Source: Helicobacter sp. MIT 11-5569 (GTDB taxonomy: Bacteria > Campylobacterota > Campylobacteria > Campylobacterales > Helicobacteraceae). Taken from it: 64,000 nucleotides of DNA. Below the pieces are notes generated by a model that saw nothing but the letters and a program-made list of their open reading frames with translations, was not told the origin of the DNA and ran no database searches. The stretch covers positions 62,001 to 126,000 of the forward strand of contig NZ_JRPB02000005.1 in the NCBI RefSeq assembly GCF_000765695.2. The letters run 5' to 3'. Shown piece by piece: positions 37,283-46,041 of the stretch. The position numbers and the translations under genes were made by a program. Position 1 is the stretch's first letter. Every line of letters starts with the position of its first letter.

Positions 37283-37604
37283 TTAGCTTGTTTTGATGAT
37301 TTTAATCTCATCATCTGTGAGATTATAAAGTTTATACACTAAATTATCAATTTCAGATTCTAGTTCGCTTATGTTAGTTGCGGAATCTTTGGCTTTGATT
37401 GATAGAATCTTATCAACTAAAGCAATAATAGAATCTGCGGTTTTTTGGTTTTTAGAATCTATTTTTACAATCGGGAGTTTTTCTATAAATTGTTTTATCC
37501 AACGAAACGCACCCTCACCCAAGCTTGAAGCAATTTATTGCATATAAAAATAAATGAGCCTAGAATTTAGCAAGGCACAAAGATATTTATCATCTTAAAA
37601 ATTT
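37283..37604 (-). repeat. tail repeat d: specificity-domain remnant with nonsense codon
   Basis: The longest free tail copy, about 320 bases, beginning at DDKYLCALLNSRL directly after the kinase gene. A TAA replaces the second glutamine codon in the YFYMQQIASS stretch seen in the copy at 38780. It then reads GEGAFRWIKQFIEK through to a TAA at 37283, in the pattern of tails c and f. Confidence 0.85.
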
Positions 37605-38780
37605 TTAGTTCTTATTGTTAAGGGTAAAATATTCTAAAAAAGCTTTTTTTAGCTCATCTAATGTTTTATATCTCTCATTTATATTGCCATTTGTTCCTTT
37701 ATCTAAAAAATCATATTGTTGTTTTCCACAATTAATTTTGCCTGTTAGCACAAAGAATAAAATGCGAGTTAGAGCAAAGATTTCATGATGTGTAGCATAG
37801 TTATCAAAACCTACTTTAGATAAATCTGAATAATCATTAAATGAGCCTTTGATTTCTGTATTTTCACTTGTTAGCTCACTATTTGGTATTTTAACCAATC
37901 CAAAATCAGAAATTTTTACCACCAACACATCATCATATTTCTTTAATAGAATATTGTTTGGGCTAATATCTCTATGCAGTAAGTTTTGATTAAAAATATA
38001 TTCAAAAGCCTTAATGATTTGTAAGCCTATATTTTTTCTATCTTCATAAGTTAATTTTGAGTTATTTTCATCAATATATTTTTTAAGAGTAATATCAATA
38101 TATTCCATAATATACTCATTTTTTTGCTCATCAAATGAATAAACCTCTAAAATATAAGGGCTTTTTAATTGTTTCATTGTATTGAACTCTAGCCTAAATC
38201 TTTCTAGCTCCTTTTTATCTAATTCATTTTTTGCTCGTTTTAATACAAAATTTGTATTATAAAAATTATCTTTATATTTAAATACTTTAGCATAAGAGCC
38301 TTCACCAATTAATTTTAAACTAACTGATATTGTGGGATTACTAGGAGTTTCTGTAACTATTCCAAGCTGAAAAATAGGAATTTCATAATAAACTTCTATT
38401 TTCTCCATACCAATAGGAATCTCACTACCTCCAGAATCTTCTAAAAATTTTAAGCATTCATTAAATAATCCTAGATAGTTTGATTCTATTTTAAAGCAAT
38501 AAGAACTATCTTTAAGTTGTTTCTCAAGTCTTTGTGAAACTTCTATGGCTTTTTTTAAAATTCTGCTGTTTTGAGCCCAATAATGTCTATTGCTTGTTTT
38601 TGTAGCAGGAAGTCTATTATTCATTGCTTTAAAACAACTAATAATATCTGCATGGAGTGTTGAGAAAATAATTTGCAATCTGTTATTATTAATATTTTTG
38701 TATAAATTTTTATATTCATTATTTAATCTCTCCCCCAATTCTTTTTCGGCAGAAACTATCGCATTAAGAATATGGTTCAT
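37605..38780 (-). CDS. Ser/Thr protein kinase coupled to the RM specificity modules
   Basis: A 391-residue eukaryotic-type kinase. The glycine-rich loop GEGSYAKV is at residues 159-166, the ATP-binding lysine in VLK at 181, the catalytic loop HRDISPNN at 269-276 and DFG at 292-294. The first 150 residues are a helical domain of unknown role. No membrane segment is seen, so it is probably cytoplasmic. Its ATG overlaps the stop of the specificity module at 38780 (TAATG), which suggests translational coupling to the RM gene. Kinases occur in phage-defence systems such as PglW and Stk2; a role here is inferred. Confidence 0.85.
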   Translation of the reverse strand: MNHILNAIVSAEKELGERLNNEYKNLYKNINNNRLQIIFSTLHADIISCFKAMNNRLPATKTSNRHYWAQNSRILKKAIEVSQRLEKQLKDSSYCFKIESNYLGLFNECLKFLEDSGGSEIPIGMEKIEVYYEIPIFQLGIVTETPSNPTISVSLKLIGEGSYAKVFKYKDNFYNTNFVLKRAKNELDKKELERFRLEFNTMKQLKSPYILEVYSFDEQKNEYIMEYIDITLKKYIDENNSKLTYEDRKNIGLQIIKAFEYIFNQNLLHRDISPNNILLKKYDDVLVVKISDFGLVKIPNSELTSENTEIKGSFNDYSDLSKVGFDNYATHHEIFALTRILFFVLTGKINCGKQQYDFLDKGTNGNINERYKTLDELKKAFLEYFTLNNKN

Positions 38781-39255
38781 TACTTCATCTCCACAATTTT
38801 TATTTCTTCATTAGTAAGATTATAGAGTTTATACACTAAATTATCAATTTCAGATTCTAGCTTACTTGTGTTAGTAGTGGAATCTTTGGCTTTGATTGAT
38901 AGGATTTTATCTACCAAAGCGACAATAGAATCTGCGATTTGTTGGTTAGATTTGGTGATTTTTACAATCGGGAGTTTTTCTATAAATTGTTTTATCCAAC
39001 GAAACGCACCCTCTCCCAAACTTGAAGCAATTTGTTGCATATAAAAATAAATAAGCCTAGAATTCAATAAAGCACAAAGATATTTATCATCTGTGGGGAT
39101 AAAATAGCAAGTTTGATTAATGTAATATCCTTTATCATCATATACAAAACAAGGGGTATTTGTCATTTCAGCCCATATGATTTTCCCTTGATATTGTCTA
39201 TGAGAATCCCTCATAAAAGATTCTAATAAGCGATAAATACTATTCATTATTTCTG
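38780..39255 (-). CDS. third half-specificity module (TRD3), open to fusion via poly-G
   Basis: A frame of about 158 codons reading from the poly-G tract (an open frame exists up to 39289). It matches the second half of a TaqI-like C-terminal specificity domain: PCFVYDDKGYYINQ, DDKYLCALLNSRLIYFYM, FRWIKQFIEKLPIV, LESEIDNLVYKLYNL. It has no methyltransferase motifs. It could be a separate short protein (ATG within AEIMNS, at 39245), but the frame continues through the tract, so fusion to the preceding module is the likelier use. Its 3' end is tail repeat c. Confidence 0.75.
38783..39010 (-). repeat. tail repeat c (3' end of TRD3)
   Basis: Source-like copy of the tail repeats, from FRWIKQF to the stop. 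It shares the 17-base block tcaatttcagattctag (plus-strand reading) with tails d, e and f. Confidence 0.85.
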
Positions 39256-39836
39256 CCCCCCCCCCCGCTACTTGCAAATTCAGATTCAATTAAATTAATC
39301 TCATCATCATTTAAATCATAGATTTGATAAATTAAAGAATCAAGGCGGGATTCTAACTTGCTCGTATCGCTTGAAGAATCTTGCTTTTTGCATTTTAAAA
39401 TCTCTTTTACATAATCTATAATTTCTTGATGTATTTGCTTATCAATCTTTGTAGATTGTGGAATAGGGAATCTCTCTACATATTGATTAGACAATAAAAA
39501 TCCTTTGTCAGAATACAAATGCCCGATATTTTTAAAATAATAAAAAATTGCTTTTGAGTTTAGGAAACCTAAAAGATAGTGCAATTCTTTTAAAGAATAA
39601 TGCGTTAAAAAAGCCATAGAATCAAGCAAATAATAATCAGATTCTAAAACAAAGCTAGGCTTTTGCGTAACGCGTTGCCAAGAAATCTTTGCCCCTTTTT
39701 CTACACAAGGCAGTTTTAACCCCTCGCAGAATCTAAAGGCTTCCCCAAGTCCAGATTCAAAATTTTCACATAGAATCTTCACTGAATCAAGGTATTTAGA
39801 TTCTATACTAGAGAGGAGCAATAAAGCAAGTATCAA
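39240..39836 (-). CDS. second half-specificity module (TRD2), between two poly-G tracts
   Basis: A frame of about 200 codons between the two G tracts. It reads WQRVTQKPSFVLES, LKELHYLLGFLNSKAIFYYF, NQYVERFPIPQ and LESRLDSLIYQIYDL, matching the TaqI-like specificity C-terminal half of the RM protein upstream. There is no good ribosome site or ATG at its 5' end; the frame runs back into the first G tract. It ends ASSGGGG then a stop just after the second tract. It is best seen as an extension reached by slippage. Confidence 0.75.
   Translation of the reverse strand: MILALLLLSSIESKYLDSVKILCENFESGLGEAFRFCEGLKLPCVEKGAKISWQRVTQKPSFVLESDYYLLDSMAFLTHYSLKELHYLLGFLNSKAIFYYFKNIGHLYSDKGFLLSNQYVERFPIPQSTKIDKQIHQEIIDYVKEILKCKKQDSSSDTSKLESRLDSLIYQIYDLNDDEINLIESEFASSGGGGRNNE
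39256..39266 (-). repeat. poly-G tract (G11) between TRD2 and TRD3
   Basis: Eleven C on the plus strand, G on the coding strand. With 11 the TRD2 frame stops at 39240. With 10 the TRD2 frame reads on into AEIMNSIYRLL, the TRD3 frame. Confidence 0.9.
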
Positions 39837-39840
39837 TGCT

Positions 39841-42800
39841 CTATATTTGCCCCCCCCCCCCGCTAATAATTGCTATCTCTTCATTGCTTAAATTATAGAG
39901 TGCATAAACTTTTGTATCAAGCTCATTTTCTAGCTCTTTGCTGCTTTTGCCTTGCTTTTTATTATCAATGATTTGCTGCACTAATGTTATAAATTCTTTC
40001 TCTTGTTCTTCGCTAATTTTAGGAATTGGGAGCTTTTCTAAAAATGCCTTTTTGTAGCGATAGCCATTCTCTCCTAGTCCTCCTCCTGCGTAAAATTCTT
40101 TAAAAGCAAAGGTTGCGAGTTTAGAGTGCAAAATGCCTAGCAAATATTCTAAATTGCTATGAAAATTTTCATTACCTGTTAAAATAAAGCTTGTCGCTTC
40201 CGCATAGAAATGCCCAAACTTAAATTCTCCATTATCCAAATAAAATTGTGGCTCACGCACGATTTCACTATACACAATCTTTTCCTTGGCAAATTCAGGC
40301 AAATATGCACAATTCCTAAGATTATAAGGAGTAATTCCTTTATCATCTCTATCAAAAAGCCCTTTACCCTTTCCTTTGTGCTTTTTGCCTATCTCATCAA
40401 AATATGCTTTTAAAGTAGGATACTCTTCTATATCAATAGGTGGGATTTTGATTTTGTCTTTTGCTGATTCTTCAGTCGCTAACGCTCTTTCAGAATGACA
40501 AGAAGCGGAAGCATTTTTAGATGAAATTTTGGGGTTGTGCAGACTTTTTGAAGTGAGGCTAGATACAGCATCTGCCGAGCAAGAAAAGTCAAATCTCCCC
40601 GAAATTTCGCTAAAAGGCAACGCGTCTTTACTATACCCATTATGGGTATTGATTATCCACAATCCTGCCCATTCATAAGAATACCTTTTAATATCCTTGC
40701 CACGCAAAATAGGTTTAATAATTTGCTCTGTGCGTTGCTTTTCAGTCAAAAATATGGTGTTGTTTTTAAGGTCTATTTTGTTATTTTGAGAATTTTTAAC
40801 AAGGGGGAGGGGCTTAAATCTTGAGGTCGCTCCCTCCCCCTTATTGAGCCCCCGCCCCGACACCGATCTCAAGGACGCACTATCGTGCAATTTATTATTA
40901 TCGCAGTGAAGACTTGCTTCACTGCTAGATTCTAAATTCTCATCATATTCACTTAGAGAATAGGGAAGTAAGCTATCTTTGCTATCATCACACTTTGCTA
41001 GTATCTCCTCTCTTTTAGCAGAATCTATAATAAAGGCTTCGTTGTAGCCTGTTAAGATTCCACGATAGATATTAATATCCCAATCTTTAAGCGGTGTGCC
41101 AATTTTTTCAATCTTTGCTTTGAGTTTTAAAGAATCTTGATTACCAAAGATAAAGGCTTGCGGTTTTAGGCTATTTTGAGGGATTTCAATAAAGTTTGGA
41201 GATAGGGGCTTATTGTCTTTGGGGTTATAATTTTTAGGATTAGCAAAGTTTAAGGCGTGGTTTGCTTTTGCCTTAGATTTGCTAAATTCTAAAATACTTG
41301 TATCCACAGTGGCAGATTCAAAGACTTTTACACCATTTAAGTCAAGATAATAATGTATTGTCGTGCTATCAAGCAAAAATTGACGCAAAGGCTCGCCATA
41401 TCCCGCTCTGCACCATTTATTGCTTGTGATGAAGCTTAGGATTCCGCCTTGTTTTAGAATCTTATAACCTTGCTCGTAAAAGTAGGTGTAAATATCGCTT
41501 GTGCCTTTGTAAATGCTAAAAGCCTTTTGCAAATGAGGCTTTAAATGCTTGATTTCTTCTTGTCTTATATAAGGCGGATTGCCAATGACTAAATCAAATC
41601 CCAAAAAGTCGCCATTGTTATCTAACACTTCAGGAAATGCAAACCGCCATTCAAAAGTTTCTTGCTTATCAAAATTTTTATAAATCCCCATAAGTTTTAA
41701 GAGATTTTCTAACTGCTTTTGTGGAATCTCTCTTTGTGTTTGTCTCTCAAAATTTACGCTTTTGTGAAAGTCAAAAAATTCTACATAAGATTCTATATCA
41801 AATCTCGTTTGTTCCTCTAAATTTCTAAGATTAATATAGCCATATTGTTGGAAAAAATATTCAAGCTCTTGATGGAAATTAATATATTCATCGCAATTTC
41901 GTTTAAAAAGTTCGCAAAGATATTGGTAAGATTCTTCATATTTTTGCTTATAAATTCTTGAGGCTTGTTTGTCGTTTTCGTTTTTATAGAATTCCACATT
42001 TTCGCGCATTTCTTGGAATTTAATTTGCGCCTTTTTCTTTGTATCTTTGATTTGGGATTCCAAACTTTCGCGCAAAAACAAATCTTGCTCTTCCTGTGCT
42101 TTGAGCAATCGCTCTTGCAAATTTTGTGTGAAATTTTCTAAAGTAAGATTTGTATCAATGTTTGAAATCAAACTATTCCCACACTTAATATTAATATCAA
42201 TATTTGGCAGGGTTTGGAGTTTGTGGGTTTTGGAATCTTTAGCACTAGAGAAGTTTAGATAATACGCATTTTTAAGCAGTTCAATCCAAAGCCTAAGTCT
42301 TGCGATATTGCAAGATTTGTCGTTAATATCTACTCCAAAGAGATTGTTTTCAATAATGGATTTTTTGAGATTAAAAAGGGTAATTTGTATTTGGTGATTC
42401 TCATCATCAAAACGTTTGTAAGTAAAATTTTCATTGTTTTTAGTCGTTAAATAAATCTCATCATCTTTAATTTCTAAATCTTTATATCCAAAGCCAAGAA
42501 GCCCTAATGCGTGATAAATGCCTATCATTTCATTAAGGGCTGAAACAAGAAAATGCCCACTGCCTACGCTTGGGTCGCAGATTTTGATAGAGTTTAGAAT
42601 CTCTTTTGCTCTTTTTTCTGTGTGAGCAAAATCTCTATCAATTTGTTTGCGCAAATCTTGCAAGTTTGTAACTTGCCAATTAAATTCTGTATTAAATTTT
42701 TCACATACGATTTTTGTTAGTGAAACTTTACACATATAGCTTGTGATAAAATTTGGGGTGTAGAAGCTACCTTCTTTATAGCCATTAAGTTTTTCAAACA

Positions 42801-44178
42801 TTGCTCCTAACACGCTGGAGCTAATGAGTTTATCGCTTGGAGTATCATTATTTGCCTTGCCAAAGTCAAAACAAGCCAAAAAGTCAAAGAGATAGGCAAG
42901 GAATCTCTCCTTTTTGTCTTTTGCATAGTTTGTTTGGGTTGTGTCAAAAGGAAAAATCTCCAAATCATCATCAAGCATATTTAAATCTAAAGTTTCTTGG
43001 CTGTCTTTGTTAAAAAGTGAGGAGTTAAGATAAGGCAAGAAATTAAAGCCTTTATCGGTTTTTCTAGTTTCATAATCTTTTGCCAAAACTTCAAAAAAGA
43101 GATGCGCTAGAGTATCAAAGCTTGTAATTTTTTTAGGTATTAGAAATTTCAATTCTTCATCAGAATCATTAAAATGTAGTAAATTTGCTTCAATGAGTTT
43201 GAGAAACAAAATGCGATTAAGCCATATAATGAGATGGCTCATTGTGGCTTCAAAAAGATAATCATCACTACTTTGCGGGAATTTTTGGCTTAGTTTCTCA
43301 AGGATATGTTTGGCAAAGCTAACTTTTTGGGTTTGGTCAATTTGGATAAGAATCTTGCCTTTGTCGTTAGATTCTTTGAGCCCTAAAATATGCAAGAGCT
43401 CGTTATAAAATCTAGGATTTAGCGCATTAGAATCCCTTTGGAATTCATTATGCAAAAAATCTCTATTTAGGATTTTGGCGGCAAAACTTAAATGTTTATC
43501 ATTACGCAAATCAAAATATGTGCCTTGCAGTGTAGTATTAAAAATATCTCCCTCCAAATCCCCGCCAAATTTTGCATTTAGAATCTTTGATACCTCATTG
43601 TAAAATTCTTTTTGGTTGTCAATATTGCTATTTTTATTTTTCTTTAGTTCTTGATATGCGTTAAGAATTTGCTTATTTTGGTAAAAATATCTTTTAAACT
43701 CTCCTGCTCTAAAAATAAAAAAGTGATAAAAATCAGTAATGATGATATAATGCACACTCGCATTTCTCATAAGGCTTTGATTCTCGCCCTCGCGCTCCCG
43801 CAAATAATACAAAATGCACTCATGCAAGGCTTCGCAATTTGGATTTTGTGGGCTAAACATTTTGGTTTTATTATCTGGCTTTTTGGCTTCAATGATGATT
43901 TCAACTTGAGAACTTTTAAGTAAAGCACAATCAATCTCGCTATTGCCTTTTTGCTTATAGGCAGCTTGTGCGTGGAATCCTAAGCTTTGCAAAAAAGGCT
44001 TAAGAGCTTCGCTCACAATGGCTTTTTCATTTTGGGCTTTGTGCGCGTCAAGGGATTCCAAATATCTCGCAACTTCTTGTTTAAAGGATTCTATATTTTG
44101 GGGTTTAGAATCTGCATAGTCTCTATTTTGGAGTGCTAAAAATTCTTTTAAAGGAATGTTTTGAAATTCTAGGGACAT
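39841..44178 (-). CDS. type IIG restriction-modification protein
   Basis: A 1,445-residue fused endonuclease-methyltransferase. An N-terminal PD-(D/E)xK-like site is seen as EIDCALL then EIIIEAKKP near residues 80-102. SAM motif I is DPSVGSGHF near 535, followed by GVDINDKSCNIARLRLW. The catalytic NPPY is in VIGNPPYIRQ near 867. The C-terminal TaqI-like specificity region ends LENELDTKVYALYNL. The final residues come from a G12 tract (SGGGGQI, stop). Two in-frame repeat-like inserts lie in the specificity region. The gene looks intact and active. It is first in an operon-like series with TRD2, TRD3 and the kinase. Confidence 0.9.
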   Translation of the reverse strand: MSLEFQNIPLKEFLALQNRDYADSKPQNIESFKQEVARYLESLDAHKAQNEKAIVSEALKPFLQSLGFHAQAAYKQKGNSEIDCALLKSSQVEIIIEAKKPDNKTKMFSPQNPNCEALHECILYYLREREGENQSLMRNASVHYIIITDFYHFFIFRAGEFKRYFYQNKQILNAYQELKKNKNSNIDNQKEFYNEVSKILNAKFGGDLEGDIFNTTLQGTYFDLRNDKHLSFAAKILNRDFLHNEFQRDSNALNPRFYNELLHILGLKESNDKGKILIQIDQTQKVSFAKHILEKLSQKFPQSSDDYLFEATMSHLIIWLNRILFLKLIEANLLHFNDSDEELKFLIPKKITSFDTLAHLFFEVLAKDYETRKTDKGFNFLPYLNSSLFNKDSQETLDLNMLDDDLEIFPFDTTQTNYAKDKKERFLAYLFDFLACFDFGKANNDTPSDKLISSSVLGAMFEKLNGYKEGSFYTPNFITSYMCKVSLTKIVCEKFNTEFNWQVTNLQDLRKQIDRDFAHTEKRAKEILNSIKICDPSVGSGHFLVSALNEMIGIYHALGLLGFGYKDLEIKDDEIYLTTKNNENFTYKRFDDENHQIQITLFNLKKSIIENNLFGVDINDKSCNIARLRLWIELLKNAYYLNFSSAKDSKTHKLQTLPNIDINIKCGNSLISNIDTNLTLENFTQNLQERLLKAQEEQDLFLRESLESQIKDTKKKAQIKFQEMRENVEFYKNENDKQASRIYKQKYEESYQYLCELFKRNCDEYINFHQELEYFFQQYGYINLRNLEEQTRFDIESYVEFFDFHKSVNFERQTQREIPQKQLENLLKLMGIYKNFDKQETFEWRFAFPEVLDNNGDFLGFDLVIGNPPYIRQEEIKHLKPHLQKAFSIYKGTSDIYTYFYEQGYKILKQGGILSFITSNKWCRAGYGEPLRQFLLDSTTIHYYLDLNGVKVFESATVDTSILEFSKSKAKANHALNFANPKNYNPKDNKPLSPNFIEIPQNSLKPQAFIFGNQDSLKLKAKIEKIGTPLKDWDINIYRGILTGYNEAFIIDSAKREEILAKCDDSKDSLLPYSLSEYDENLESSSEASLHCDNNKLHDSASLRSVSGRGLNKGEGATSRFKPLPLVKNSQNNKIDLKNNTIFLTEKQRTEQIIKPILRGKDIKRYSYEWAGLWIINTHNGYSKDALPFSEISGRFDFSCSADAVSSLTSKSLHNPKISSKNASASCHSERALATEESAKDKIKIPPIDIEEYPTLKAYFDEIGKKHKGKGKGLFDRDDKGITPYNLRNCAYLPEFAKEKIVYSEIVREPQFYLDNGEFKFGHFYAEATSFILTGNENFHSNLEYLLGILHSKLATFAFKEFYAGGGLGENGYRYKKAFLEKLPIPKISEEQEKEFITLVQQIIDNKKQGKSSKELENELDTKVYALYNLSNEEIAIISGGGGQI
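39850..39861 (-). repeat. poly-G tract (G12) at the 3' end of the type IIG gene
   Basis: Twelve C on the plus strand. With 12 the protein ends SGGGGQI and stops at 39841. With 11 (or 14) it reads SGGGG-KYRAL and on into TRD2. The tract lies after the last helix of the specificity domain. Confidence 0.92.
40455..40600 (-). repeat. in-frame repeat-like insert in the type IIG gene
   Basis: The translation (SCSADAVSSLTSKSLHNPK then CHSERALATEESAK) looks like read-through of an interspersed intergenic repeat, not RM protein. The normal text flanks it on both sides (INTHNGYSKDALPF before, KIPPIDIEEYPTL after). The borders are approximate. Confidence 0.55.
40799..40930 (-). repeat. hairpin-rich in-frame insert in the type IIG gene
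   Basis: Contains two inverted repeats: AAGGGGGAGGGG facing TCCCTCCCCCTT (40801-40842), and GCAGTGAAG facing CTTCACTGC (40903-40926). The translation (LRSVSGRGLNKGEGA) is unlike the rest of the protein, yet the frame is kept. Confidence 0.6.
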
Positions 44179-44327
44179 TTTGCGCCTTTGGCTTGTTTTT
44201 GCGCATTATAGCATTATTTAGCAAGCTGTTTTACTTTTTAAATTCCTTAGCCTTTTAGATAGTTTTCACTTGCACACTACACTAAGTCTTGCGCTACAAG
44301 CTCGGTTAATAAATTGGTGCTTTATAT

Positions 44328-44729
44328 TTATCTTTCAAATGGCTTATTAAACGAACCAATTTCAATCAGATTCCCTTCAGGATCTGCAATATAGCATGTC
44401 CTTTGCCCCCATTCCTGCGTTGTTGGCTCAAGAACTGAAGTTGCTCCTTTTGCTATAACTTCTTTGTATTTTTCATCAACCTCATCAAAAGTATCAACAT
44501 ATAAAGCAATTTCATAATGACCATTAAGACCTTTTATGTATTCATATTTTTTACTTGTCATTTTTTCAAAATTTTCTCTACCAAAGAACATAAATAATGT
44601 GCCATCTTTTATTAAATGCACATTATTGCTATCTTCGCTTTCCTTGATTTCAAAACTCAACACATCTCTATAAAATCGTATCATTTTGCCCATATCATTT
44701 ACAAACAAGCCAAAGCCATCTAGCCTCAT
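44328..44729 (-). CDS. VOC-family (glyoxalase/bleomycin-resistance-like) protein
   Basis: A 133-residue protein with the VOC fold pattern: LDGFGLFVNDMGKMIRFYRDVL at the start, GHYEIALYVD in the middle, and CYIADPEGNLIEIGSF at the end, where the metal-ligand glutamate sits. Substrate unknown. It is divergent from the MFS exporter. Confidence 0.85.
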   Translation of the reverse strand: MRLDGFGLFVNDMGKMIRFYRDVLSFEIKESEDSNNVHLIKDGTLFMFFGRENFEKMTSKKYEYIKGLNGHYEIALYVDTFDEVDEKYKEVIAKGATSVLEPTTQEWGQRTCYIADPEGNLIEIGSFNKPFER

Positions 44730-44807
44730 CTATGCCTCCACAAACATTTGATGCAATTTTACCACACTTTTTGCTAAAAGAGCTTAATAGAATAACTCCC
44801 TTACCCC

Positions 44808-44838
44808 TTGACAAACACCAAGTGTTAGGCTTTATAAT
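44808..44838 (+). promoter_or_regulatory. MerR-type promoter (19-bp spacer) of the MFS exporter
   Basis: TTGACA and TATAAT are separated by 19 bases that contain the palindrome AACAC-CAA-GTGTT. A long spacer with a central dyad is the hallmark of MerR-family activator targets. The regulator gene is not in the window. Confidence 0.7.
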
Positions 44839-44867
44839 GCCAATTTTAAATTTCAAAAGGAGAAATA

Positions 44868-46028
44868 ATGAAAAATCATTCTTTGCTTATTTCCACTTTA
44901 ATGTTTGGTGTTTTTGCGCTTCTAACAATGGAACTTGGGGCAATGGGCATTATCCCAATCATTGCTGAAGTTTATCAAATCAGTGTAGCTGATGCGGGTT
45001 GGGTTGTGAGCATTTTTGCACTCATTGTTGCTTTTTCTGCACCCATTTTGCCACTTCTTGTTGCAAAATATGATGCCAAAAAGGTGATGATTCTATGCTT
45101 GTTTGTTTTTGCGGCTAGCTCTCTTCTTGCAGCATTTTGCAGTGATTTTATTGTGTTGCTTATCTTGCGTGCAATCCCTGCGTTTTTTCACCCTATCTAT
45201 TGCGCACTTGCCTTTAGTGTCGCTGCAAACTCTGTTTCACACGACCAAGCCCCAAAAGCAACAAGCAAAATTTTTATGGCTGTTTCGGCAGGTATGACGC
45301 TTGGTGTCCCGCTAACAAGCTATATTGCAAGCAACACAAATCTTATGATTCCATTTGTCTTTTTTGCTGTGCTCAATGCGCTTGCACTACTTGCCACACT
45401 TATTTTTATTCCCTCATCAAAACAAACACAAAAAGCCTCACAAAAAGACCAATTTGCAACACTCGCTAAGCCTATTGTGTGGGTTTGTGCGCTTGTGGTG
45501 ATAGCGTTTAATGGTGCTATGTTTGGCTTTTATAGCTATATGAGTGAGTTTTTGCTCAATATCTCACAACTTGGCTTTGATATTATTAGCGCGCTATTAT
45601 TAGTCTATGGCTTGAGTAATGTTGTGGGCAATTCCATTGCGGGCAAGGCTCTTGTGAGTATTCCCAATGCCACACTAAGAATCGTGCCACTGGCACTTAT
45701 TGCGCTTTATATTGCGTTGTTTTTGGGTGGCAATGTATGGCAATTTGCAGCGGCAATATTAGTCGTGCTTGGAATCGTTGCTGGTGTGGGTAATAGTATG
45801 AGCCATTTTGTTATGACACAACCCTTGCCACATGCCAAAGAGCTTGCCAATGGACTATTTATCAGTGCAGGAAATATTGGCGTAACGCTTGGGACAGCAC
45901 TTTGTGGGCTATTTATCTCACTCAATGGTTCGCGTTTTTCTGTGCTTGCTGCTGTGCTTTTGAGTATTCTTGGCATTTGTTTATTGCTTGCAAGACAACA
46001 ACTCTTAGCACAAAAAGATGAGAAATAG
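44868..46028 (+). CDS. MFS exporter (AraJ/sugar-efflux-like)
   Basis: A 386-residue major facilitator with about twelve membrane helices. It starts after AAAAGGAGAAATA and shows LTMELGAMGIIPIIAE in helix 1 and the RAIPAFFHPIYCALAF helix typical of the DHA1 AraJ-like group. The substrate is unknown. A MerR-type promoter lies directly upstream, so it is probably induced by a small molecule or stress. Confidence 0.88.
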   Translation: MKNHSLLISTLMFGVFALLTMELGAMGIIPIIAEVYQISVADAGWVVSIFALIVAFSAPILPLLVAKYDAKKVMILCLFVFAASSLLAAFCSDFIVLLILRAIPAFFHPIYCALAFSVAANSVSHDQAPKATSKIFMAVSAGMTLGVPLTSYIASNTNLMIPFVFFAVLNALALLATLIFIPSSKQTQKASQKDQFATLAKPIVWVCALVVIAFNGAMFGFYSYMSEFLLNISQLGFDIISALLLVYGLSNVVGNSIAGKALVSIPNATLRIVPLALIALYIALFLGGNVWQFAAAILVVLGIVAGVGNSMSHFVMTQPLPHAKELANGLFISAGNIGVTLGTALCGLFISLNGSRFSVLAAVLLSILGICLLLARQQLLAQKDEK

Positions 46029-46041
46029 ACTCCCTTGCCTC

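Noticed and set aside
35056-37604. The spaced repeats as a CRISPR array
   Set aside because: Repeat units are 65-320 bases, uneven, coding-derived and separated by whole genes. There are no short regular spacers or cas genes.
39240-39289. TRD3 as a stand-alone gene starting at 39289
   Set aside because: That frame begins with a TTG upstream of the tract inside TRD2 and lacks a ribosome site. Reading through the tract explains the frame better, though the ATG at 39245 cannot be excluded.
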